A stretch of DNA of 64,000 nt from Metaphire vulgaris (Eukaryota; Annelida; Clitellata; Crassiclitellata; Megascolecidae): the NCBI GenBank assembly GCA_018105865.1, contig CM030866.1, forward strand, positions 875,677 through 939,676. Reading direction: 5' to 3'. Made by a program: the position numbers and the translations under genes. A model generated the notes under the pieces. That model saw only the letters and a program-made list of their open reading frames with translations. It was not told where the DNA came from and made no database searches. Shown here piece after piece: positions 11,593 to 23,309 of the stretch (positions are counted from its first letter, which is position 1; every line of letters starts with the position of its first letter).

Positions 11593-12406
11593 CTATACCA
11601 CGAAATTGCGAATAACTTTGTCAATCGGCCGTCGACAGACGGGACACGGCTTGCGCAGTTTCTTCAGCTGCAGCGCACACTGGTAACAGCAGGCCTGGTG
11701 ACCGCTTTGGCCGTGAACCAGGCTGGCCACCTTCGGTTCGGACAAACAAATGATGCACGCGTTGCCCGAGACGACGGATTGGCTCAAAACGCCTCCGCCG
11801 CAGTCGGACGCCACGTCCAAGTCAGCATTTGCACTCCTCTCCGCTTCCGTCACGCTGGCAACGTTTTCCGCATCTCCGGAAAAGAAGCCGGATTCTTGGC
11901 TCGACAGAATTGCGACCGAACCGGTCGCAAACGATTTGTCGTGCGAATCGGAAAGAGGAAATTCAGAACGACATTGCTGGAAGTGATCCGAGTCTGTCGA
12001 TTGTCCGTTCAAATTCTGAGACGACGAACTGCCGATGTCGTCGGAGCACGACGCAGAACTCTTGCTGGCAGACGACAGCCGATGCGCCTGAAGCAGCTCG
12101 GCCGTCCGTGCGTTCAGGCATTCGTTACAGAGCCGTGCAGGGCCCGGGTTACCGTGGTGACACTTCAAGCATAGCCACATCTAAAGCAAAAATGTCAGCA
12201 TTTAATAAAATGTGGTCCATTCTCAATCCTTGCTAAACAATTCCACCGTGAAACTAAGCAACGCCAAGGATGCCCCCGGGATCTGCACAGCAAAAACAGA
12301 TTTGAAATGAAGGTATTTATTAAGAACTATTACACTGATTTGAAACACAATATGACTTAAAATGCCAAATGCTATATCATCATCGTCATCGTCATCGTTG
12401 TCGTCG

Positions 12407-12497
<91 letters not shown>

Positions 12498-15400
12498 GAA
12501 ATGCTATATAGTAAGTAAACAAACTCTTATACAGCAATTTTATATCAAGCTCACCATGCTAATAAATTGTGATATATTTACTTTAAATGATTGTGATGGT
12601 GATGATGATGATGATGAGTTCTTTGCCCTCAGACAGGTTCAAATGACTTTACCCCACCTGGGAATGAGACAAATGGAGTGTTTTGCACAACTTGTCCAAG
12701 GCAGCTATGTAGTGGTTAGTGCCAGATTCAAACCTGCTACCCTCTGATTGAAAGACAAGAACCTCACCGCTGCTCCACAGCACCCCTTACTTTCAACCAT
12801 AATAGGGCGTACGGTTTCATTCTCCGTAATAAATTACCGAGGCCACAAAATCAAGCACGTTCACCGGAATACTAGTTTTCGGGGGAAGTTTAAAAAAACT
12901 GACCACAACCACAGCAAAACATTCACCTGGTCACTTCTTCGATAAAGTCGAGACAAGCTTTCATCTTCAGCGTCACTCTGCTCTCCGTCCGCGAAGTCAG
13001 TCTCCGATCCGTCAAATGACACAACAATATCCTAAATCAACATAACAGTTGTCATTACATTTCTTGGCATCTGCTTCAGTACTAAAAATTATCAATTTGC
13101 TTTAACTTCAATTTATTACATTCTATGTTCGTACAGACGAAAGAAAGGAAAGGGTACATCAATATCATTGATATAAAGCTGTGAATGCTACAATGTTACA
13201 TGTTACAACACCCAAACATAACCGTCTAGTCAAATCAGGACAGAAATGAATGAAAAAAGCCAGGTTCTGTACTACGACCATCCTCAAAATGCCAAATATA
13301 TATTGCCACTGGAAACATCTCCTAGAACAGGGAGAGATTGAATGGTCCGGTGGAATAAGGATGCAAAAGCAGTTACCCATTAGTGGTGAAATTATCAATT
13401 GAAGGGTCTGGTGGAATAAGGAGGTAAATGTAGTTACCCCCTTATTGTTATTGATAATTTCACCATTGGGGGAGGGGGGGGGTTGGTAGCAGCAGTTACC
13501 TCCTTATTCCACCGGGTCATTCAAATATTATCAACTGGATATGCAATTAATAGACATTTGCAAATGATAAACTCAAACAAGCCAGAAAGCCCCTTAGTAG
13601 TTCAACTGTTTCAATAAACCAGATGAGAAAATCTTCTTCTTCTTGTTCCACAAAGTCAAATAAACTTAGTCGCAAACGCGCAGAAACGCGCACTCGTACC
13701 TGCGCTTCGGCAAAGACGTCACTTTCGTCGCCGTCAAACTCGTTCGACGACTCGTGACTCAGCTCGGACACTATGTCGTATTCATTGGCATAGATGTCGC
13801 TAAAGTCTTGGGTGTCAGCATCGTCCTCTTTCAGAAACCACAGATCGTCAGAAGACTCTTTAACGAAAGCAGTTTCTTTGCTCTAAAACAGTACAATTAA
13901 GAATCATGTATAGATCAAACCCCTCTATTCTTACACTTTACACTATCAAATGTTTTGAGTGCTATATAAATCACTTTTATGAACATACTGACAAAAAACA
14001 AGTCTGTACAAGGAATTTTTAAATGACAGATCAAAGATTTTTAAAGTCAACGACATTATTATACCTTAATTCTTTTATTTAAAAGCAAAATTAGAAAACA
14101 CCTAAGCAACTTAATGCCGTTTGTACAAGTGGCTTGCTCATGTTCTTTCTAAAATATTTCAATGTGACTAATATGACTTTCATACCGAGTGAACAGAATT
14201 TAGTGCGAGTACGATCATGATCGAAGGCTACAGATTCCACAGCAAAGCACTGAAAGGATCATCTTACAGTCGTTAATATTAAGCGCCAAAGAATAAGCTG
14301 ATACTTAAGGACCACTTTCCAAAGCGCTACATAAATTAATGAGATTTTACTTACTTGCTCATTCTAATGACCTCACAAAAATCAACAATCTCACAAGTAC
14401 CGGTAATACTTTCTATTTCAAAATATAAACAACTAACCTGAATACTGTAGACGCTTTCCACGTCAGACACGTCTTCGTCAAAAAGTCGAGACGCTTTAAA
14501 TTCAACTACTTCGATAACCGCGGCTGCGTCTCTCTCTGGTGAACATTTTGCTGCTGTCACACAATTGTTTAACATCCATATCATTTGCCATTACCATTGT
14601 TCAAACATCTCAGACATTTACCACCATCTTAAAATCATCGTATAAACGCAATTTGCAAAATCCTGATTCCATATTCGAATCCAGAGATGTCCATGGGTTG
14701 GGTTAACCCGTGGGTTGGCTTGGGTGGGTTAGACTTTTCCATATTAACGGCGGGTTGAGTGAGAAAGTAAGTCATGGTTTAAGAAATTGTAATGTATTAC
14801 GGTGGGTTTGGTTGGGTCGAGGTTCCCTATTACCAGCATGGGTGGGAAATTTGATGGGGTTGGGTTGGACTTGGTTCTAAAAAATGGACCCATGAACATC
14901 TCTGCTCTAATCTACACATACCCGGTAGGTCATTTCAATTATGTCTCTCATGTAGAATAAATACCAAAACAGGCTTTGCGATATTATTACTCTGCATAAA
15001 CGTATCAACGAAGATGTTTTAATTACCCAGGCAGATTCTCTTGTCCGGCGCTTGCTCTCGATCTTCCTCCTCAAACAGTCGCTTCAGACCGGCCTTTCGG
15101 ACTGAATCTGTTGACGACGTGACGACAGGGCATGACGTTTCGGTATCCCTGACCAAAGATTTATTTCCCGAGTGGACGAGATTAACAGAAGACACCGCAG
15201 CTTTTTTCGGTGACAGCACAACACTGTTGTCCTTAGCTGACCCACCAACTAGAACATCTTCGCCACACTCAAATGACTTCAAGGTTCCATCCTACAAAGT
15301 AAAAATTCGCATACGTTAATCAGAGGAAACACGCAGTTACAAATTCCCCTACATCCACAAGTACTCAGTACCAGTACTCAGTACGAGTACCAAGGTCTTG

Positions 15401-18400
15401 GTACAGGCCTTGGTATAGACATTTCTACTAAATCTTATTCTGTCACAAACATCATAGAACTAAAGGCAAGGGTATCCATCAAGATAAAAGGGTTGATTGA
15501 TACATAACACACACACAGCACAGATGCAAACATTCCAATAAGTAAGAAAGTAAAATCTCGTGAATTTCTATGCTTTCAAAGCCGGTATCGTAGACGATAA
15601 CACATTGGAAGAGAGAACTTTATAAAAATAATCTTTACAATTATAGCATTCGAATTATACATATGCAAATACTTACCAGCTTACTGAGTCCTGATGATTT
15701 ACTCTTGGGTGATTCAACAACAGGAGTACTTGTCTTCGATATTAAATCCCTGTTAAAAATAAACTCACTGGTTCAACCTCTTGTCTTATGGCATATAGCA
15801 ACATCTGCTAATCTGCCTGTGTAAATATTATAAGTACAAAAAGCGGCCCAGGATTATGCATATATAAAACAAAACATCAGGCAGCCAAAATCCAACAAGA
15901 GTTTTGACACTTTTGAGGAAAAAAACTCCATCAGCAGACCCATGAAAAAATAGCACCTTACTAATTAACGCTAACAGTACATTGTTGGCAACTGGTACCG
16001 GTAACGGTAAAAAAACAACCTTTAAGGTAACAGCACACTGTGACCTTTTTCTGGGGGTTATGCCAGACTGCACTATTCACAAAATCAGTGAAAACTCAAG
16101 CTGGAGGCACAAGCCAAGTCTGCATAACTGGAGAGAAGTTAGAGACAAAGATGCTGCAGCAAAACTGTAGAAAGTTGCAGTATGTTCTATGGTAACCATG
16201 GCAACGATCGTCTAAGACTTAGCAAAGATGGCGGCAAATTGGCTTCAACTTTCCCGCTCTCCTCTGCCAAAGGCAAACTACTGCCAGTGAATATTTAATG
16301 TCGATGGCTTAACCCTTTTACCGTTCGTTTATTTGCAACGTAATGTAAAACCGACGAGCATTCTTGGGGCAAACGGAAAAGGGTTAATCTAATTGTGTTG
16401 TGTTTCTCCCGGGATTTTTGTCCGGTTTTGAAAGTGATTGGAGAAAGACTATTCATTGCTTAACCACAAAAAACTCTCATGAAGTCTCTCTCTCTCTCTC
16501 TCACGGAAAAAAATTATGAACACTTACAAAACATCGTGAATGGCAAAATGGTTGACGCGGAAAACCTTTCCGAGAGGATCGTTGGCACAGGATATGGCAC
16601 GAACATTGTTGGTGTCGTAGAGTTGACGTGACTTTATGTATTCCTTAAGGTAGAAACACAGCTGGAAAAAGAATAAATTGGGAAACCATTAATGCATCAA
16701 ACAAACAATGCAAGTATTTCTTATTGCTAGAAATGGATGGGGAAAAATGTCAACTATGCAACATGTCATCCTTGGTCAATTGAAATATACTCTTCCAAAG
16801 CTAACAACTCGTGAAATTAACAAAAGCCGTAACTGAGTAACGGTCTAACACGAAATGGATGGTAAAACCGCAAGATTCATTTGCAGATCTGCAAAATTTC
16901 ACTAAAGAAAAAATTCGAATTCCACAGATAGTTTGCATTTTTATATTGATATTTGCAAGAACTTAAAAATTGTGTCCAAGTCCAGACAATGATTAACAAA
17001 TCCAAGGAACTGCAATGGTCTGCGATATAAACCAACGACACGGGGAAACAACTATTTATATTTCAGTGTTTCATCAACTTCATGTTCTTTGGAGAATTTA
17101 TCCAACATACCTGCTGAATGGTATAGACTTCAAAGTCCTTAATAGCCTGGCTACTTTCTGCTCCTACCGTCTTAAGAAGTTTAAGAAATTCTGGATCTGG
17201 AATTAACTGAAAACACAAAACCATAACATAAAAGTATCCATACACTATTTACCCCGTGCTCATACAATAATATTATATATAATATAATATTATAAACTCA
17301 ATGCATGACAAATTAAAATTTTCAAATTAATAATTCAAACAGCAATGCTGACAAAGCTTGGCTCGTTGACCGGCAGCACAAACTCAAAAGGGTTAACTAA
17401 TTAACCCTTAACCACACCCGTGACAAGTATACTCGTCCATTTTACATTGAGTTACAAATAAATGGCCAGTTAAGGGGTTAACAATCACTGGGTGATCAGA
17501 TTTGCCTTGCAATTTGCTGCATGTCATAGGTTTTGGATGGTCTAGTCAGCCTGAGAATATAGATAGTGCCTTACAAAGTCCATTCTATCCATTATTAATT
17601 CTATGACCCTCTTTTTGAAACGACTCAAACTTATCTCTTTGTCAATTTGTAGTAATTACGTGCCTCAGGGTGATTCTTCAGAAAAGATGCTATACAAATA
17701 TTCTGTTGCATTACATTACATTAGACGGCCTGTAGTGTGCTGCGTGAATGTAATGACGGTATTTAGTTTACGTTTCAGTCAGATTTTTGTTAGAAAGGAA
17801 TTGAATTAACCTTTAAAAATTCAAAAATGTATCTTGGCAAAAATAAAATGCCTTTCAGGACTGCAGCGTGGCCAGACCGAAGGGCCGTGTGTCTGAGACC
17901 CCAGAATAGCTAACAGACCTCAAATTTTATAGTATTATTACAGATCTTTACTGTTAAAGACAGAAGAATTAGTGACCAATGAAAAATGTTCTCACAAGGT
18001 TTGGCGAATGCTTATAGGAGGTTGAGATGATATTCGACAGTGTGATCGGTGACTGATTAGAAGGAGCTCTTCTGTTTGACACTTCACAGGCATTCAGCTA
18101 AACCAAGTATACACACACAACACACACACAACATCAGGCTTTACAGTCACAAAATAAAAAGCATTCCCTACTAAATCAATGTTACAAGAATTCAAAACGA
18201 ATTTTAAAAATTGCTTGCAGATTTCTTGTGTTAAGAGAGCAAGATGTTTTACAATTCTGAACACAATTACATCTAAATGGTTGTATGCGATATTTGAAAG
18301 TCCAGAATGACCACTGTGTACGGTAACTGATGTGGAAAAGATAAAACTGAAAATCCAAGAACTTTTGGTATTATAGAATTAGAACATGAAATCAAAACCC

Positions 18401-19309
18401 AGCTTCTTCATAAGATTGTCTCATTGCTGCCTTGCTGCAAGAGGCAAAGAGCTGGAAAAAGAGAAACTAGGATTATTTGAAAATAATTAAATGTCAGAGG
18501 AGAGTTCTTGGAATAAATGAATCAATAAGGGAACAAACAGATCAATAAATTGCATGAAGACACATGACACAAGATATTTTACACAAGAAAGGAAATCAAA
18601 ACTATCTGGATGCATTGCCAGAAAGTGACAGAACAGTAAACTATTTTTAACCAATAAAAATCAAAGATAAAAAAAGATAAAAAATAATTAACATCTCTCA
18701 GAACAAGAAAATGTGTCCATATATTCCATCTTTAAAATTTAAAAAGGACCTCTATGGGTCATTCACAATAGTTGAAAGTTTAAACCCCCCAGAAAATCAA
18801 CACAGTTTTAAATGCCTTTAAATGAAACAGGGCACTAAATTACACAAAGGTGCATAGCATTGGGATAACATCAGAGTTCATTGATCCAGGTATTATCAAG
18901 GTGAATGTGCTCAGGTGAATGGAGGTAATTAGAGGTACCCGTAACCACTGAGTGCCTCTAGATAAACAAATCAAGGGCAAAGTTCAATTTTCACAAGTCT
19001 AGTTTTTACAAGCAAACTGGTAATTTGGCTAAAAAAATAAAAATCCTCCGGATGCTAACTGATTATCAGTCTAGAAACAAAGCCACAATTCCACAGCATC
19101 AGTTCAGTACGGACAAAAAGCTCCATGTCCACACAACATAGCACTGTACTGAAATGTTCAAACAGCGCATAAACAATGGGCCGATGAAGACACATGTAAC
19201 CTCAGAGATATGTTGGCAAAACAAAGAGAATCACCAAATCACTAGGATAGATCATTGGATTGGCAAATGCATGGACATGGACAATAACAAAATCTGAAAA
19301 TTGATGAAA

Positions 19310-19366
<57 letters not shown>

Positions 19367-19576
19367 TTGATGAGGCCCTCTGTCTCTGGTCACCAAAGTA
19401 CAAAATCAATCTGATTGAAAACTGACTCATAAAACACACATGCATTACAAAACATAATACAATGCAAAATAAATATCTCCGTATAAATAGCTGACCTCAG
19501 TTTCAGTAGAACTCTGCGAGCTTGTTCTGCTGCTGCTTCTTCTATGCTTGACAGCCAGTCTCTCCATCAGTGCCAT
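11593..19576 (-). CDS. MDM2/MDM4-like p53-binding RING E3 ubiquitin ligase
   Basis: The coding exons on the minus strand are 19576-19496, 17206-17111, 16661-16528, 15749-15677, 15291-15027, 14553-14438, 13882-13700, 13031-12927 and 12180-11593. All have GT-AG borders and compatible phases, giving about 546 aa. The first ATG is preceded directly by an in-frame TAA. Residues ~28-110 match the SWIB-type p53-binding domain (FLKLLKTVGAESSQ; FYLKEYIKSRQLYD; CANDPLGKVF). The centre is acidic (DGSETDFADGEQSDAEDES). A C4 RanBP2-type zinc finger (WLCLKC...LCNEC, ~353-373) and an MDM-type C2H2C4 RING (CIIC...HGQSGH...CYQC...CPVC, ~493-546) follow. The 11-residue tail after the last RING cysteine pair has the same length as in MDM2, where the tail supports ligase activity. 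The family ubiquitinates p53 and shuttles between nucleus and cytoplasm. I cannot tell whether it corresponds to MDM2 or MDM4, since invertebrates usually have one pre-duplication gene. A small unrecognised exon is possible. Confidence 0.9.
12381..12496. repeat. (ATC)n microsatellite in an MDM-like intron
   Basis: About 35 ATC units lie in the last intron of the MDM-like gene. The polyaspartate frame on the minus strand is an artefact of this array. Confidence 0.95.
12640..12792 (-). mobile_element. tRNA-derived SINE
   Basis: On the minus strand, the head GTGCTGTGGAGCAGCGGTGA resembles a pol III A box region and GGGTAGCAGGTTTGAATC resembles a B box. A unique body follows (TGCCTTGGACAAGTTGTG). 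The related copy at 53840-53990 shares the head and the CCTTGGCCAAATTGTTAATTG block. It lies in an MDM-like intron. Confidence 0.7.
14682..14904 (+). mobile_element. hAT-like MITE, family G, in an MDM-like intron
   Basis: The ends are CAGAGATGTCCATGGGTTGG and GGACCCATGAACATCTCTG. The flanks TTCGAATC (14674-14681) and CTCTAATC (14905-14912) share 6 of 8 bases. The interior is GGGTT-rich and related to 810-1020. Confidence 0.7.
16309..16387. mobile_element. piggyBac-like TTAA mini-element
   Basis: It runs TTAACCCTTTTACCG...GGAAAAGGGTTAA, 79 bp, bounded by TTAA at both edges. It is one of five such units (17401, 23209, 56362, 61113). It lies in an MDM-like intron, between the fourth and third coding exons. 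Confidence 0.55.
17401..17481. mobile_element. piggyBac-like TTAA mini-element
   Basis: It is bounded by TTAACCCTTAACC and CCAGTTAAGGGGTTAA. The core TCCATTTTACATTGAGTTAC is shared almost exactly with the copies at 56362 and 61113. It lies in the intron upstream of coding exon 2 of the MDM-like gene. Confidence 0.65.
19308..19367. repeat. (ATG)n microsatellite
   Basis: About 20 ATG units lie in the first coding intron of the MDM-like gene. The rest of that intron (17207-19495) is AT-rich with no further recognisable exon. Confidence 0.95.
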
Positions 19577-20867
19577 TTAAACCCTACAAGTGCAAAAAGC
19601 TCCCAATGCACTGAAACACAACAGTTCTAGCTCAGAAACTATACAAAAAAACTATACATACATAAGTACATCTTCTTCCGTGCTTAGTTGGCTTGTCTGC
19701 TACGAACGTTTCTATTACAAATGGCCACTTTTATAAGATTAACCAGCGCATTTATTAAGGTGGCGTATTCCTTCAATCCATCAAAACGGACTTCAAGATC
19801 ATCATCACACGTTAGTCTTCAACATCCTAACGATTTCAAAGCGCCTTTGACTTTGGCCTTGGCATGTTGCGGCGCTATAGAAGCTGTCCTGAATACATAC
19901 ATACACACACATACATACAAACACTAGTTATTTACATTGTGCCTGTTCAAATGATGTTTACAAATGCATTACATTGTCAATAATAAGTACAGTTAGAGAG
20001 ATGGGTCTTCAACTTTATTTCAAATTGTGCTTTTAATATCTCCACCAAATTCTGTTTAAGGGTTTTTCGACTGTAATATAAAGGTCAAACAGGTATGGCC
20101 AATTAGAATTTAGAGGAATGGGTTAAGCACCAGTCTCTGGCTTCGGGCAAGCAGCAATGCAAGTGACTTCACACCATTTCTTTCTCCAGGCTCATATTCA
20201 TATGCCTAAGTGGGTACTGACACTTGACTCAATATCAGGACAGTCAGTATCAGTACTTGGTGTTGGTATCAACAGTTCTGGGAAATCCAGTACCAAATAA
20301 TGTTCAACACTGTTCAACTTCAGTGTTCTTATGATTAAAAGCCACACATCACCAAGTAGGTCAAACTGTATTGTGCTAAAAATGATGTCTGCAATGCCAA
20401 ATGAAAATTATTAACTTGTTTGTGCTAACATAATGATACAAAATGATTGAAAATCACAGTACTAACTGATCCAATCAAACATCTGTTTTGTGGTTTCACA
20501 TCATAATGCATAAGTACATCAGCGCAAAAAAACTCTGAATAAATTCAAGCTGATCAAATAAGTAATTACTATAATAATGCAATTGCAAAGTGTCAATTAC
20601 AAATTAAGCACATCATGTCCATGGGCATTTTCCGTATGCACTTTATACAGAAGATGCTGCACATCTTTTTGACCACAGGCAAAAATTCTATTAGGCCTCC
20701 AAAGCTAGAGCCCACCATCCCCCACTTTAGACAGACTACCATAGATAAGGGGGAAAGTAAAGGGCTCCCCTCGCCCCCACAAACACTCTTCCATCCAAGT
20801 TTACGTCAATGTTTCTGGCCCTTATAAATTGAAACTGCATATAAGCATACTGACAATATTCAACATT

Positions 20868-21095
20868 CCTGCCCTACCCCTACCAATGCACTGTGGACCA
20901 CTGGTGAACTTTTACTTAATCCAACTAAAACCCAACTCATTTGGTTTGGCAGTCAGACCCAACTGCCTTTCCTGATTTATTTTCCTTCTTCTCTCTACGA
21001 TCTCTTTGCTAATGTGCAATATTCGTATCGTAGTGATATTGTCAAGAGGCGCTATATAAATATTGTTACAATACATTATAATAATAATGATTTTC
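20868..21095 (+). mobile_element. CR1/L2-like LINE 3' fragment
   Basis: The plus strand translates WTTGELLLNPTKTQLIWFGS, matching the thumb-proximal LNxxKT segment of CR1/L2-clade reverse transcriptases. After an internal gap comes the tail motif GAGGCGCTATATAAATATTG and a short ATAATAATA run. It is a relic without coding capacity. Confidence 0.65.
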
Positions 21096-21498
21096 ATCAT
21101 ATAAGTTTTACTTTTAATACCTAAACCAAGTTCACTGACCGAGAGTCTGTATCAACAAGACGTTAGACGGTTTAATTATCACTTTTCTCTGTAACTACGG
21201 ATAAAACAAAGAATAAATGTGACATTTTATTATCGCTCATCTTCCCTTCAATCACACATCGTGACGCTTTACCGACTTCCGCGCCGTGTCCCCGCCAATT
21301 AATCCGCCAGGAAAATAGTTTTTTATGATAAATGAAACTTACACACCAAAGTCCTTAAAGATCCATTCATAAAAAGTACTTCTGAGTAGTCCATTAAATT
21401 CTTCTGTATAAGGGACAAATATTTTCGAATTTTATTAACGATTATACGGGTTTTCGAGTTATGCACTACCCCTTAGTGTATTATTGAGCAATTGGCCG

Positions 21499-21518
21499 AG
21501 ACATGTTCGGACTTGAAA
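21499..21518. promoter_or_regulatory. Candidate p53 response element
   Basis: AGACATGTTC is a perfect RRRCWWGYYY half-site. It abuts GGACTTGAAA, which fits 7 of 10 positions of a second half. It lies about 1.9 kb upstream of the MDM-like start, inside the best promoter candidate. Vertebrate MDM2 is a p53 target, which makes this plausible but unproven; half-sites of this quality also occur by chance. Confidence 0.25.
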
Positions 21519-21722
21519 GTCAATTATAGCGATCAAATGATTGTTTTCGCTTCCGTTATTTTGGACACGCAGAGTGGGAGGGGAGAGGGAATGGGGCGAG
21601 TGATCATCCGCCCGATTGTTTAGCAGGTTAATGACTGCGACGAATGCCTAGAAGAGAGCAGAATAAAGCCCTTTGTTGATCGAGATGTCACGTAAAAGCA
21701 TTTTACGAAAGACTGATACACA

Positions 21723-21723
<1 letters not shown>

Positions 21724-21791
<68 letters not shown>

Positions 21792-21820
21792 TACATACAT
21801 ACATACATACATATACATAT
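21724..21820. repeat. (AT)n microsatellite
   Basis: About 30 AT units grade into ATAC repeats. From here to 23208 the sequence is AT-rich and I recognise no exon. Confidence 0.95.
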
Positions 21821-23208
21821 GCGCGTGTGTATTGAAGATTATTCTCCATTCTATGTTAGGTCACCTTAGGTGGGTTAGAGATACTTATGTATATAATATG
21901 ACCGCTGCTTTTTGCAAATGAACCATGTAGTCCATTCTCGTGCAGATCTTTGGATCGATCGATCGACAGATTAGATCTAATTAACCAAGTTTTCTTGCCG
22001 TGGCGAGACTCTGGGGAGAGTTCAAAACGACCGCGATGGCAGATCAGTAACATGCCGTGGATGTTTGCACTCGATCAAGTCACGCAGAACGTGATATCCT
22101 TCCATTCATAAAACCGATGAAAATTGGGACTACTTTTACAAGATGTGTATACTCACTTCAATCCCCCTCCTACTCCTCCTACTCCTTCATAAACAGACTT
22201 AACGGAAATAGCCACTCAAGAAAGACTAGCAGTCTAGGGCTCTGTATATAGGCAAACATCTTTACATTAAGTTGATACGCGCTGTCTAAAATGATATATC
22301 GTTCACAAAGGAATAAAAATATCGTTTAGCGGATAGATGCTCCCAAGGCATAGCAGCATTTCAGATTACCAGTCAAAATGAGACATATGCATTTGCACCT
22401 TTCGACGCTTAAGCCAATTCCAGATATGGTGTCTACAATTTCAAAAGACAATCAATAAACCGTCCCGATTATTCTTTAAGTTCTCTCACCGCAGTATCCT
22501 ACGGTTCCCATAGATTTATTATAATATGATATTAAAATCTATGACGGTTCCTACCAATCCTGTGGTTTTCAAAGTAAACATTTGTTTTTCATAAAGGTGC
22601 AGCGACGGCATTACTCGTCTTAAGTGATCAAACGATGTGTCATCTGATATTTTAAAACAAAAATCGATTTAATGTTTACATAAAAAATTTTAAAAAACAT
22701 GATTGAGTTAATTTTCTTGATGGAAACTATTCTAGTCGATTAATTTTAATGAATTTTAAAGTCTAAATTAAATATTGTTCGATTTGGTAACTACTGATAC
22801 AACTGCCGATTCCTTGGAAGCTGTTGTAGCGCCTGTGTGAGTTATATATACAATTTAGCCGATACATCTGGAAGGGGTTCAGATGGCGTCCTACGGTTTC
22901 ACCCATGTATTTGGTTTCGTTTGCAATTTATGACTCAGTTTTACCATATTCATCGCACAAATAAGAATAAGTGATATAAAGAAGCGAGAGAAGCATGCCG
23001 TACTAGTGCTAGGGATTTTCAAAAGACACAACTCCGTTTTGTGTGGCACAGACAAGCGAAATCGACACCCCCAAAATGTGGGGCTGAGCCCCGAACATTT
23101 TGGGACGGATAAAAGTTTTAGAAAATTGGTCGCAGATCCCTCAGATTATGTAGCTCTCTTTAATAAGCATTTGAGAGACTCTTGTTTGAACTCAATTTTA
23201 CTTCAGAT

Positions 23209-23289
23209 TTAACCCTTAAATCACCGGAGCCCAGCATACTAGGTTCCAATTGCGCATAGATTCAAAGTATTTGGCAGTTTAAGGGTTAA
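23209..23289. mobile_element. piggyBac-like TTAA mini-element abutting SAMD8-like exon 1
   Basis: TTAACCCTTAAATC...GTTTAAGGGTTAA is a diverged member of the family. It ends 20 bp before the start codon of the first SAMD8-like gene, immediately before the splice acceptor GTTTTGATGTTTCCAG. Confidence 0.5.
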
Positions 23290-23309
23290 AACTGTTTTGA
23301 TGTTTCCAG

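Larger units (their letters stand above)
19577..21700. other. Upstream region of the MDM-like gene
   Basis: No coding exon is seen. About 21240-21620 is relatively CpG- and GC-rich (CCGACTTCCGCGCCGTGTCC; GTGGGAGGGGAGAGGG) and is the best candidate for the promoter or a 5' non-coding exon. A p53-type half-site sits at 21499-21508. A LINE remnant occupies about 20868-21095. Confidence 0.35.

Noticed and set aside
11503..12174. Plus-strand open frame of 223 residues
   Set aside because: It is the antisense shadow of the last MDM-like exon, whose minus-strand product has the zinc finger and RING.
12223..12537. Polyaspartate open frame
   Set aside because: It is an ATC microsatellite within an intron.
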